Source: Haplosporangium gracile
Taxonomy: Eukaryota > Mortierellomycota > Mortierellomycetes > Mortierellales > Mortierellaceae
NCBI GenBank assembly: GCA_015499985.1
Contig: JAAAUF010000021.1
Span: 41,861-105,860 of the forward strand
DNA: 64,000 bases
Reading direction: 5' to 3'
How positions within the stretch are numbered: position 1 is the stretch's first letter; every line of letters begins with the position of its first letter. Below are positions 1-11,700 of this stretch, in pieces. Below the pieces are notes generated by a model that did not search any database, had not been told where the DNA came from, and saw nothing but the letters and a program-made list of their open reading frames with translations. The translations under genes and the position numbers were made by a program.

Positions 1-76
1 ATCATCTGGTCCTAAATCGAGTTTTGTCTAACATGAACTACCCTGTTACACTTTCTCACGCACCTGCACATTGTAG

Positions 77-3000
77 CTACCGCCCTTTTATCCACAACTC
101 TCGCCACTCTTGATCAGTCCAAAGTCAATGCTAGCGCAGGTAATAACAGCGGCTCGATCTTCTGTCTGCTCTTTTCTTTCGTTCCGCTTGCGCACTGGCT
201 TTTCGATTCTAATTTTTTGTAATCTCTTGTATATCTTTTCTACTGTATTTAGTGACTGTGCTGGTAGAGTTTTATTGTGATCGTTTGACAGATCAGGCTT
301 GCGTCCCAGAACTCCTGAAGGGCTTGCTCGCCTTGTCAAAGTTTGACAAGTTCACAAGCGTCGACTGCATCAAATCCGTTAAGGCGTAAGTATTACATGC
401 TCTATGTCAGGCAAGAGGGCATCGAAGATTAATTACTCAGGAAGTCTTTGTAGTATGAGTCAATTGCTTACTCACTCTGTCATTTACTACTACGTTTTCG
501 ATTAGTATTCTTGCACTCGTAAACGTCCAGACCTATCAGCAGACAGCTCGCCACTATGTGTTCTTGTTCTTCGAGTCGGTGATCAAGAGATATTCTCAAA
601 GTATGGATTTTCTCAAGATGGACAAGCGACTCCAGGAAGAGTCAGGTTTCAAATTTCTACAATGGCGACTAACACTCTCTTTTTTCGTTATCAGATCTTA
701 AGGCAATGTCGTCGGATTTCGTCTTTGGATTCATTCAGTGCCTCGATGGAGAAAAGGACCCCCGCAATCTCATGCTCGCATTCACACTCATCAAAAACAT
801 CATTCAGGAGTTCGATATCGCTCAACATGTCGAGGTGAGTCAACGCAAAAGATGACAGGAATTAACAGGACCGCGACCTACAGGAAAATGCCCCACAGGA
901 TAATCTCAAATGTATGTTGCTGACCAAGGAGAAACTCTGCTGGATGAACTCTACTCTTCGAATCATTTTTCACTTTTAGGATTTGTTTGAGGTGACATTC
1001 TGCTACTTCCCTATTACATTCCGACCCCCTCCAGACGACCCATACGGCATCACCTCAGAGCACCTAAAGGTCGGCCTCCGGGATTGTCTCGCTGCCACGC
1101 CGTACTTTGCCAAGTTTGCCCTGCCACTCCTCCTCGAAAAGCTCTCTTCCAGTTCTGGATCTGCAAAGGTAAAATGACACTTCCTGGGGCTGCGCTTGAT
1201 TACTTTTTTTTTTTGTTGCCCTTGAATTTTTCATTTCGATCCGATCCATTCTCGTACTGACTTAAACCTTAATTCTGATATCCCTGATGAATCCGATAGA
1301 AAGATTCCATGGAGACGATCGCTGCCTGCGCTCCCGTCTACGGTTCATCAGCGCTCACACCCTACGCTGAGGAACTTTGGAGTGGGCTTCAGAACGAAGT
1401 AAGAGCGCCACCATGCAATATGCTGTGCTCTGCTCAATTGTTGTGTTTCATGCAAGAAGGAACACTATCTAATGTGAGCTGCACAATTTGAAACTAATTT
1501 TTCGAATAGATCTTCCATGCTACAGGAGATGAACTGGAGCAGGTTGCTTTGAACACATTGCAGGTCATCACAACAGAGCTCTCAATGGGCGTCAGCTTGG
1601 GCGGATCCAACGACCCCGTGGAAAAGTTCCTGCGCCCAATTATTTCCGACTGTATGACTCAGCTCCAGAAGCCAGAAATGAAACTCGCTAAGCCCAGTGG
1701 AAAGATTCTGAAGGCCTGCGCCATGGCTTCTGGTAAATTGGCAATGTCCTATTGTTTACTTTTCATCAATGTATGAAAAAGACCCTCAGTTTACTCACTG
1801 TTGCTGGCTGTCATGTCGTGATTGTTCGTTTGAATTAGATCCTGCCTGCACCGCCATTACCCTCGCTACCATCCCTACTCTTCTCTCCCAATACACCAGC
1901 AGCGATCAGTCGACACGGAAGAAGGCCTTGTTGGATGTGCTCCTTGACTTTTTGGAGGCAAGCAAGGTGCTTTACGGATCTGTAGGAAATCCAACAGAGC
2001 GTAAGTTAATAAGTATTTATCATGCTTGGAAGATGAACTGGCCTATATTGCGCAATGCTAGTTGACTAAAAACTGGACTTTGATCTTCGCCAATTTATAG
2101 ACGACACGGACTTTGTCACTCCTCTTCTCACATTCAAGGATCGCTTCTTTGAGCTCTTCACCAACGCGCTGTTATCTTCCAACGAATATAATGCGCTGAG
2201 ACTGGCAGGAGTTAAGGGTCTTCACGGTATGATCTTGCTTCGCGAGTTCCTGTCTGAGACCGAGATATCTTATGCAATTCAGTATTTCGTTCGCATTGTC
2301 CTCGAGGACCCCGACGTCGAGCTTCAGTACGTGTGCACCTCCCCCTCAAATATATCTAAACATTGGATATTGTACAACGCCGTTGTTGCGCATTTTGCTC
2401 TAACATAATCTTTTTGCAAAAATAATAGGGAGACAGCATTGAACTCATTGTCATCATTGGCATTGATTATGCCGGGTGTTGTTCGGTCGATGGCGCTTCC
2501 ATCTTTCTTCGAGATGCTCCCCACCTCCCATTACGACATGGACGTGGATACTGTTGTTCAGAAGAAGAGCCCTGAGTACATCTTGAATGCCGTCACCAAA
2601 ATTGGAGCTGAGCCTACATTGTTTGCCGATGTTGTCCCCCAGATTCTGGAAAAACTTGACTTGATTGCCAACGATTTCAGCAGCACTCACGCTACCTACC
2701 CTATCGCCCTCCTCACAACACTTTTGGTCCTTCTCCGCTCTAAGGCTTCTCAAGGACATTCAGACCTCCCTCAGTACTTGGATAACCTCGTTCCTCGTCT
2801 CATTGGCCTGTGCATTTATCCCACTGTCAACTTGGATGATGGCGACAGTGTCATGAAGAACTCGGAGATCCTCGAAGTTGTTGCCGGAATCACTCGTGTT
2901 GTCATGATCCATGTTGATACCAGGTAAGTCTGTTGCTACCATTTTAGCTCTAATGCTGCCTTTTTTATCAAACACCCTAACTAACTTTTTCGTCGCACAT

Positions 3001-4446
3001 ATACGAACGCTATAGAGCACAGCAGGAGTTTGTGAAGGCTATCTTTAGATTCTTTGTTTCAGAAGACCTCTCTACTTTGGCCATGATCAAGGACACGGCA
3101 CAGCATGTTCCATTCACCCCGCTTCGCCACGATTCCAGAGTTTCTCAGCAGAATACATCCGTGCTATTCTCGACAGTCATCGATGGATGCCGTCAACAGG
3201 TACATAGCAACAACATTGGCTTCTTGAAGCAAAGTATGATCAGGCGGACATGAAGACTGACGTTATTTGAAATTTCTTGATAATTCCGCAGACTGTCCTC
3301 CCAGTCGACAACTTGCAACAGTTCACAGGGTCCTTGGTTGACGTTGCCATCAAGACTACCAATGATACTCAGCGCACAGCGCTCTCTAAAGCCGTCGCCA
3401 CCATTTTGAACAAGTACAGCAAGGGTGGCGTCATGGATAATTTCATCGGCCAAACATTGATCCCCGAGCTGCACAACATTATCCGACAGGAGCAGGCTGC
3501 GTTTGAGACAAGGGAGGCTGCTTTGATCATGTACACCTGGATCACCAAGGCCATGGTTCTAAGCACGAGCGCGATTGGATACGACATGACTGGAGAGTTG
3601 ATGACCATCTTCTCGGTGCCACGTCTGGGCAAGATTGCTGCCGATGGATTCAACCTGGTCATTGGCGAGCAGCGAGATGTCTTGACCAAGGAGAGCTTTG
3701 CTGTCCTTAGAGTATGTACCATTTGCCTCTGTCTCCGAAGGATGAGTTTGTTTACATATATAACATGAACTTAACTAACATTGGTGCTTCTTTTTCATTT
3801 TAGCTGCTGTACAAGCAAAGGTTCTTTAACCACTGTATCCCTGTTCTTGTCAAAGGCTTTGAGGGCTCAGCTGACGAGGTCCGCCACAACTTCTTGATCG
3901 CCCTCTCTCATGTCCTCCGGAACATTCCCAAGCAGGTCTTGCTGACGGAGCTCCCTCCTGTATGTTGCCTACTATTTGTTGCATATTCGTATGACTATTG
4001 CTCTTAAGCTTTCGTATCACGCTTTGATATTTACAATAATTTGTTTTATCACCCATTTTTGATATCTGTAGTTGCTGCCAATGTTGGTGCACTCGATGTC
4101 ATTCCCAGACCCAGAGCTCAAGGCCTCAACGATTGAGACGTTCCAGATCATTACCAAGGATGCTCCTGATCTGATGGCAGAACACCTGTCAACCTTGACA
4201 CCCTTGCTCGTCAGTCTCACAAGCGCAAAGGACCCTGCCAACACGATGAAGGTTAGGAGCACAGCACTCAAGTGTTTGAGCGCTCAACCTAAATCGCTGC
4301 CCTTCACTGTTCTTCGCCCTTATAAGGCTCAGGTCTTGAAGGAGCTCGAGAAGTGTCTGGATGATCGCAAGCGTATTGTGAGACGCGAGGCTGTGGAGTG
4401 CCGAAGCCAGTGGTTCACTCTCAATGGAAGCATTGCTAGCGCGTAG
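77..4446 (+). CDS. MMS19: MMS19/MET18 HEAT-repeat protein of cytosolic Fe-S targeting (5' partial)
   Basis: MMS19 is the large scaffold of the cytosolic iron-sulfur assembly targeting complex. It hands Fe-S clusters to DNA polymerases, primase and XPD-type helicases. The first exon visible starts after an AG at 75-76 and ends before a GT at 140. It joins in phase to an exon from 253, which reads VEFYCDRLTDQACVPELL. Signature stretches are FGFIQ..DGEKDPRNL (about 720-770), LFEVTFCYFPI.F.PPPDDP (about 980-1040) and the C-terminal DDRK.IVR.EAVE...WF (about 4360-4420), all typical of MMS19. The rest is a HEAT-like helical array split by roughly a dozen short introns. The stop is TAG at 4444-4446. 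The N-terminus, roughly the first 50-70 residues, lies before the window. It converges on UBP2 with only 124 bases between stop codons. Identity is confident; exact internal splice sites are less so. Confidence 0.93.
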
Positions 4447-4570
4447 ATAAACCTTCCTCTCCTCACTTTCTCTCCACTTTTATGATTGACACAATATTAG
4501 AATTTTTTGTTTTTTTGTCCACTTTGTCTCTTTCATTTTATTGTTGATACATGAAAGAAAGCATGCATAT

Positions 4571-7500
4571 TCAAGATATCATTCTGTGGACTGTTTGGAC
4601 AGCGTCTGGTTCGCTGGCACGCACGTAGACACAAAAACACGCAGTTGATCCCTGGTACCCATTGAACACTTCATTCTCCTGCGCCTAAAGCAAAGGGGGA
4701 AAACAACGGAATGTTAGTATACGAAACGCGGTGTACAAATCAGACAAAAGCTTTGCCAGCATAGAAGGAAAGCAAAACTGTCAATGAACGAAACGTACCA
4801 CGCCAACTTCAGAGACAGTATCGTCGCTGTACTTGAGCCAGCGAGGCGCCTCTGTCTTGTCGTCATAGATATAAACCCAGTAATGTCCAAAATTGGCCAC
4901 ACCCTCGTGGTGGAACACGGCGTGGATCTTGTATTCGGCATCGTTCAAACCGACCATTTCGTTCTTGAGCGTTTCAGTCAACTCTGAGATCCTTTCTGTT
5001 TTTTTTTTTTTTTTTTTTTTAGAGCAAACAAAGTAACGATTTTTCATGCAAGCATTAGCAGGTCTAGTTTTCATTGTTCTCATTGACAACAAAACAAGGG
5101 GTAGATAATGATAGACTTGAAACATACCAAGATCTGCATGCCGTGGATCCACTTCAGGAATAGATGAGGGGCTCACTTGGTCGGCTGGCGGTGCAGTGGC
5201 ATCAGCTTGAGGTGAACCGTTGGGTTCGGTGCACCCACTCAGAGAGGGGCTGCCATGAGGGTAGAGAGGCCGCTTTTTGAAATCAAGCATTTTCCGACAC
5301 ACACGCCGTTCCTTTTTCCACAACTTCATCCGCTTGAATCGGACGGCCTGTTCCTCTTGATTTGATTCGAGGTACTGGTCCAGGAAGATCCGCTTCGAGA
5401 GAGTAACCGTGGCGTTCGACTTGTACGAGGTTTTGTCGCTCTTGTCAAATTGAGTTCTGAGTAGGTGGATTTGGAGGACTGGTGGTAACTCTGTCACTGT
5501 GATATCGCTCATCTGTGCATCCTTTGCGTCCTTGCTCCCTGCTTCTCCGGTTGCTGCTGCTACCGAGGTCGAAGAAAAGGATTCGGGCTCTCCAGCGTCA
5601 AAATAGTCGTCCATCAGCTCTTCCAAGGATGTGTCGTCCTTGACGTTCAAAAGTAGCGTGCTGAAATCCTCCTGGATCAGTCGCTTCTCTCCCTCCTCAG
5701 CCTTCTTCTTGTTTGCCTTGACGTAGAAAAGTCTAAAATAATTTTTGATTAGAATTGGTGGCGTGAGAAATGTGCTTAGATATAAACTTGATTTATCGCA
5801 GAGAACATATAAAAGTGCCTTACCTGCTGAAGCGGTCAATGGGTTTGGCACCCAGTTCGGAGATGATAGGTTGGAAGGCGGCCGAGAGGCGATACATCAA
5901 AATGGCCATTGTTTCTAAAGAAAAAGAACAGTGAAGGGTTGGTTAGTTTCAAAACACAAGCAAATTAAAACCTTGACTATTATGATCACCTACCCGACAC
6001 GTCCTGTTGCTGGAAAAATTGGTTGGCTCTATTTGGAGTGCTGTCCGCTGCATTCTCGACACCGCCTGTGGAAAGGAGCAATTCCACCAGCCTACTGGAG
6101 GGAGCTACAGATCTTGATTTGGCAGACTGCATAAGGTTGAATAACTTGTTCAGCTCAACAACAACTATTGGTAGAGCAACCGTTATGATAAGTTAGCAAT
6201 ATTCATTGGGGCCAAGGTAGCATTGCAGCACTGTCAAGGGGGATCACCTACTCTCTTTGGCTTCGGCAACGTCACTTTTAGTCAAGATCCTTCCGTCGAT
6301 GACCTTTTCCTTCCAGCCTTCCTCGTGTTCGTTTTCAATATACGCCTCCATGTTGAGCACAGTCTCGCGAATGTCCTTGACGGTATACATGTACTGGAGT
6401 AGCGAGTTGAGGTAGCAGGTGTTGCCAATGTTGGAGAGGCCGACTGGATTGGATGCATAGTACAAGTCCAAGATTGGGTCGTCCACGGAGATATCTTCTT
6501 CTGGCTGCTCGAGCAATAGGTCGAGTTCCGGGTCGTTGCGCGCCTTAGCGATAATCCTGAGATACTCCTTGGATCCCGACTTAAGCGACCCTCTAATCAG
6601 TCCCAACAATACGTCCGTGCTAATACCCTCGCCATTGTCTGGGATCTCGAAATGCCGATATGCGCTCCTGAGCTCTGCTGTGGTGACGATGCCTTCGGAC
6701 TTTTGGCAGATGATCTCGATCTCCAGCTTCTCACTCTTTCGCTTTTTTTGAATCGTTGAAAGGACGTCGACAAGAGCGTGGGATGTTGAAACGTCGTGTG
6801 CAATTTGTGCCTTAAATGCCTCGATGATGAGATCGTCGGTCATGTTGCTGACACATCCAAGTTTCCCGTGATCAGAGTCGCGTTCTTCCAGGAGTGAGGC
6901 CTTCTCCGACAGGTTGACATTTTTTTCGCCCTTTTCTGACACGTCTAATACAGCATGCAAGTATCAATAGTTGAGTGAGTATGTAGAGCCACCAAGACCA
7001 TTGTGATATGGAGGCGTGTAGTATTTGTGCTTACATTGGGTAGCTCCGAGTCTCTCCAGTAGAAGTGTATGTGCTGGTATCAACCCTACAGCGCAGAGTG
7101 ACAACATGGTTAAATTTTGTCAATGATCTATGCCTTTGCCGTGAGGGCGTGTGGAATTTTGTATCGAGCGGAACGCAAGTGGCCATACCATTAGCTTCAG
7201 ATGGTTTGTCTTGCAATAGCACCAGCTGCAGCTGAAAGATACAACGATTCAGAAATTGGACGTTGTCCGGAGTATACTCTGGGGGCTGGAGACGACCATC
7301 GACCAGAGAAAACTTGGTCTTCTCAAAGAACTCCTTACTATTGAAAGAATGAGGAAGGGTGAGTGACTTGCATTTGCAATGATTGAGTTCATTCTTTCTA
7401 AGAATCATAGGGTCAGAGTAAAAAGGGAAGTGCACACGATCAAGGAGCTAGTAAGACGGTACCTGAAATCGTCCAGACGGACCTTGGCATTAAACATGTT

Positions 7501-8058
7501 CGAGCCCGTATTCACACTGCCACAGTCGGGCTTGGTCGCATTCTCGAGGATCCGGAGGAGGACGCCGAGGGTATCGTGGAAGTGAGGCAGGTTCAGGTTA
7601 TTGTCCTTGGGTCGTCGGTTTGTCCGGATTCTGTAGACCAGACTCTGGGGAAGTGCGGATTGCTCAAGGAACGCATTGACAGATGTACCACAGTGGCAGC
7701 ACTCTGCAGCCACTAAGTCTGAATCGAATCGGGAGTGGAAATGGTGCAATTGACTTGGGCAGTGCCCTTGTCCTGCTGTGATCACGATATTGTACTGTTT
7801 GAAGCAGATTGAGCAGGCAATATTAACGGGCCCGTAGTTGTCGCCGATCTCGTTGAGGTTGAGGTAAAAGATATGTGGGTGTGGGTTCAATCCGATCTCG
7901 TGAAAGGCCAGATCGACAAACCACCTCTGAGGCGTCAACCCTTTGGATGACAGACTGAGGGCGCGAGCGAGTGGTCCAACGTCGTCGTCGGGTTGTGTTA
8001 CTGAGATATTGGACGTGGGGTAGAAGGGAGTCGATGCTTCATTGCTGAGCACTTCCAT
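4571..8058 (-). CDS. UBP2: UBP2-type ubiquitin carboxyl-terminal hydrolase (USP family)
   Basis: This is a cysteine-protease deubiquitinase of the USP fold, most like fungal Ubp2 (USP25/28 group), which trims ubiquitin chains including K63-linked ones. The Cys box GLSNIGNTCYLNSLLQY lies near 6390-6450. The His box reads GVANFGHYWVYIYD near 4865-4910 and is followed by YSDDTVSEV. A last small exon (4571 to about 4687) supplies the C-terminal strand GYQGSTACFCVYVRA, and the TGA stop is at 4571-4573. The start MEVLSNEAST at 8058 is the first in-frame ATG after a CT/GA-rich leader. The N-terminal region holds CSIC, a GHC and CCHC, likely a zinc site. The middle has several short introns, and the one at 4996-5127 has a run of 22 A just before its 3' splice site. 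It shares a 670-base divergent promoter with CAND1. The family call is firm; the Ubp2 orthology is an inference from the residues around the Cys box. Confidence 0.88.
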
Positions 8059-8728
8059 GATGCTATATCGATTAGTGTTCTTGTTGTTGCTGTTGAAGAG
8101 TCTGTAGTCTAGGAATAAGCAGGGTTTAAGGGTTTAAGATGGAGTGGACTATTGTCTAAAGGATGCTGTTGAATGCAAACGAGGGGTAAGGTTGGCGACA
8201 GTGGAATGAATCTGAAAGAGTGCGAGGCTAGCTGTAAGGGAGAATGAGTTGGAATGAGAGAGTGTGAAGGTGAGAGAAGTGTGCGAGAGGAGTGACGGTA
8301 GAAGTCTAATGGGAAGAAGTGTGTGCATGTGTGTTGGAGAAGGAGAAGAAGAAGAAGAAGAAGAAGAAGAAGAAAAACAACTATGGCAAGATATACAAGG
8401 AGGAATTGGGCGAAACTAGTTGTGGCGTGTGTCTACGACTCAGGAGTAGCGTGGGCGCTGGTCGTGCTTGCGTGCACCTTCTTGTCACTACCTCCTCAAA
8501 TGGCCAATCAGAACTGTGCGCAGCGCGTGCGATCACAGGAAGGTCTCTTTCAGCCTCTTGACCGTTCATACCTTCGCGAGACGAGACTACTCTCTATCAT
8601 CCTCCTTCTTTTGACTTCTTTATCCTTCACCTCTTCACTCCCGTTCCCCTACCCTACACTTTTCCTGTTCGCCTACAGCCTCACACCCCTTTACTCTTCT
8701 TTTTTTCTTCTATACTTTTTCATTCACC
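8059..8728. promoter_or_regulatory. Divergent promoter region UBP2 / CAND1
   Basis: No gene is supported here. The interval must hold both promoters. It is purine-rich on the UBP2 side, with a (GAA)n microsatellite at about 8338-8376. On the CAND1 side a strongly CT-rich leader (about 8595-8728) precedes the ATG. Short open frames here are low complexity and resemble no known protein. Confidence 0.6.
8338..8376. repeat. (GAA)n trinucleotide microsatellite
   Basis: About a dozen near-perfect GAA/AAG units are read directly. The tract lies in the shared UBP2/CAND1 upstream region, so its length could vary between strains. Confidence 0.9.
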
Positions 8729-11700
8729 ATGGTTGCAAACACAAGCGCCTACTTGGTCGCGTCGTTGTTGGAGAAGGTATTCACACGGCTTTCTGTCCTC
8801 CCTCTTCTCACGCTGCTAGTCATTAAAAAAAGGAAAGAACGCGACAACTGACTTTGACCGTGCCTCCATGCAAATAGATGGGCTCCGAAGACAACGACTT
8901 CCGTTTCATGGCCCTAAACGATCTCATCACTGAGCTCCAGAGTCCCACCTTCAGCCTCGAGGAATCGACAGAAAAGAAGGTTGTCGACAAGGTCCTTCTT
9001 TTGATGAAGGACAAGAATGGAGAAGTGCAGAACCAAGCCGTCAAATGGTAAATGGTGGCTCGAGGCCTCTGTTTTTGAGCTTGTTGGGCAACCCATGTCG
9101 CTGTGTGTTTTTTCTACCTTATTCTGACTGCCACCTTTCTTTACCTTTCAACCCTCTTCTTTCATGTGCGTAGCCTGGGTTCCCTCGTGAAAAAGGTTCA
9201 GGAGTCGCAGCTGCAGCAGATTGTCGATAACTTGTGCGCGTTCGTGTCTCAGGATAAGGAGGATCTTCGGGAGATTGCCAGCATTGGTCTCAAGACTGTT
9301 ATTGTCCAGGTCCCCACCAACTCGGTCGTCGCCGTCAATGTCTGCAAGCGCTTGGTTCCCCGGTTACTCGCAACTCTCGAGAATGTAATCATCAAAATCG
9401 ACATTCTTTTTTGGCAACCCTAAGAATCTGCCAGAACAAAAATTCAAAAAAGGGCCAAGGTTAACCGCAGTTCAATCTCCCTCCTGTCGTTGCTAGGCCA
9501 ACTCAAGCTACGATGCCCAGATGGATTCACTTGACATTCTTAGTGAAGTCCTCCTCAGATTTGGAAACATTTTCGCCACCATCGGTCTTCAGAAGCAAAC
9601 CGCCAACACTCTCTTTACTCTTTTGAGTCATGCTCGCCCCGCCTTGCGTAAGCGTGCCACCACAGCCATTGGCCACCTCGTGGCTCATATGCCCGATGAT
9701 ATTTTTGAGGATCTTTTGAAGAAGATTCTCAATGGACTTGAGACCTCCAAGAACTCACCCGACCGCCTCCGCACATATATCCAGGTTACTGGCGCCATCA
9801 GGTAAGGCGCACACAGCCGCATTCAATTGGCGTTTCACGGTGTTGTATTGTCAATTGCGTATGCAAAAAAAAAGTATAAAATGTGTTCACCAAGCTGCGC
9901 CACCCCTAACTTTATCCTGGTCGGTCAACTTGCTTGTTCTTTTTGGTACAGCCGCTCAAATGCCCCCCGGTTTGGCAAGTTCCTTCCCGGAGTTGCCCCC
10001 TCAGTCATCAAGTACACGGATCTGGATGACGACGAACTTCGTGAGAACGCCTTGCAAGCACTGGAGGCTTTCGTTCTTCGTTGCCCCGGCGAAATTACAC
10101 CATACATTGATACCATCATCGAACTCGGCTTGAAATTCCTGCGCTACGACCCCAACTATGATGATGGCGAGGATGATGAGGACGACGAAGATGAGGAGAT
10201 GGGCAGCGATAACGAGGATGAAGAGGATGAGGATGACGACGGGTAAGGAGTGCCTTCGTGATATCTGTTTGTGTTATCACTTCTCTTTCGGGTCTGTGAA
10301 CATGAACTAATTCATGAATTTGACGCCTTTTGTAGTGAATACTCTGACGACGATGATATGTCTTGGAAGGTTCGTCGCACATCCGCCAAACTTCTCGCTG
10401 CCATCATTGGAACTCGTCAGGATCTTCTCGGACAGCTCTACTCCACCATCGCCCCTACTCTTATCAACCGCTTCAAGGAGCGCGAGGAGACTGTCCGCCT
10501 CGAGATCTTGCAGACCTTTATTACCTTGCTTCGCCAAACCAACACCTACGGAGGAGCAGAATACGAAATAGACGCCACCCTCGAGAACCTGCACAAGAAG
10601 AGAAAGGGCAGCCGCCCTGGTACTCCCATCGAGACCGATCAAAGGTATGCCCAATTATAAAAATGTCATCATTGTTATCGGAGGCGCGTGATCAATTGAT
10701 ATAGAACACTCACACGACACTCAACATCATATCCACAAACACTATTCTCAAATATTAGCCCGAAGGCTCTTTTGCGCGGACAGGTCCCTCGTTTGACTAA
10801 GAACTTGGCTAAGCAGATGGCTTCAAAATCGGTTCAGACCCGCGTTTTCGGATACGTTCTTCTCAAGGAGCTCGTCACTGTCTTGAAGGGCGGTTTGGAG
10901 GCCAACTATATGCTCTTTGTTCCCTCCATCAAGCAGTCGCTCTCGACCGCTTCCCAGTCCGACCACCACCACTTGGGCACCAACTCCAACTTGAAGATTG
11001 AGGCTCTTGGATTTTTGCGTAGCCTCTTCCGCACCCATGCTCCCGAGGTCTTCCAGAGACACCTTGACCAGCTCTGCCCGCCCGTCATCTCTGCCATTCA
11101 GGACAAGTTCTACAAGATTTCCTCGGAGGCATTGGTCTGCTGCATGGAGTTGATCAAGGTTGTCCGTCACATGGACCTTGACGAGGATGCCCAAAAATAC
11201 TCGTTCGAAGCCCTCGACACTGAGGCCAAGCCATACATTCTCCAGATCTATCAGGTTATCCTTCAGCGCGTCTCGACCGCCGATGCCGATCAGGAGGTCA
11301 AGGAGCGCAGCATTCTCTGCTTGGGCGTGCTCCTGTCGCGTGTCGGTGACGAGCTCAAGGCTGAGTTGGCTACTTGCTTGCCCCTGTTGTTGGAGAAATT
11401 ACAGAACGAGCTCACCCGCCTTATGGCCGTCAAGACCCTCTCCCAGATTGTCGAGAGCCCTGTCTGTGCTGAGGCTGACATCAAGGAACCCATCTTACAG
11501 GCCATTCCCGAGGTCGCTTCCCTCTTGAGAAAGAGCAACCGTCCCCTTAAGATCGCTAGTCTTCACTTCTTGGATGTTTCCATCCGTCGGTAAGAACCTC
11601 CACCTCGTCGTTTCTATGACATGTGGAACATGCTCGACTGTTTAATTTGATTCTAATTATCTTGTTTTGTTTTTGAAATATAGCTTCGGAAAGGTTCTTA

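Noticed and set aside
4990..5060. Poly-lysine stretch in the UBP2 reading frame
   Set aside because: It is translation of the intronic A22 tract; GT and AG signals remove it in phase.
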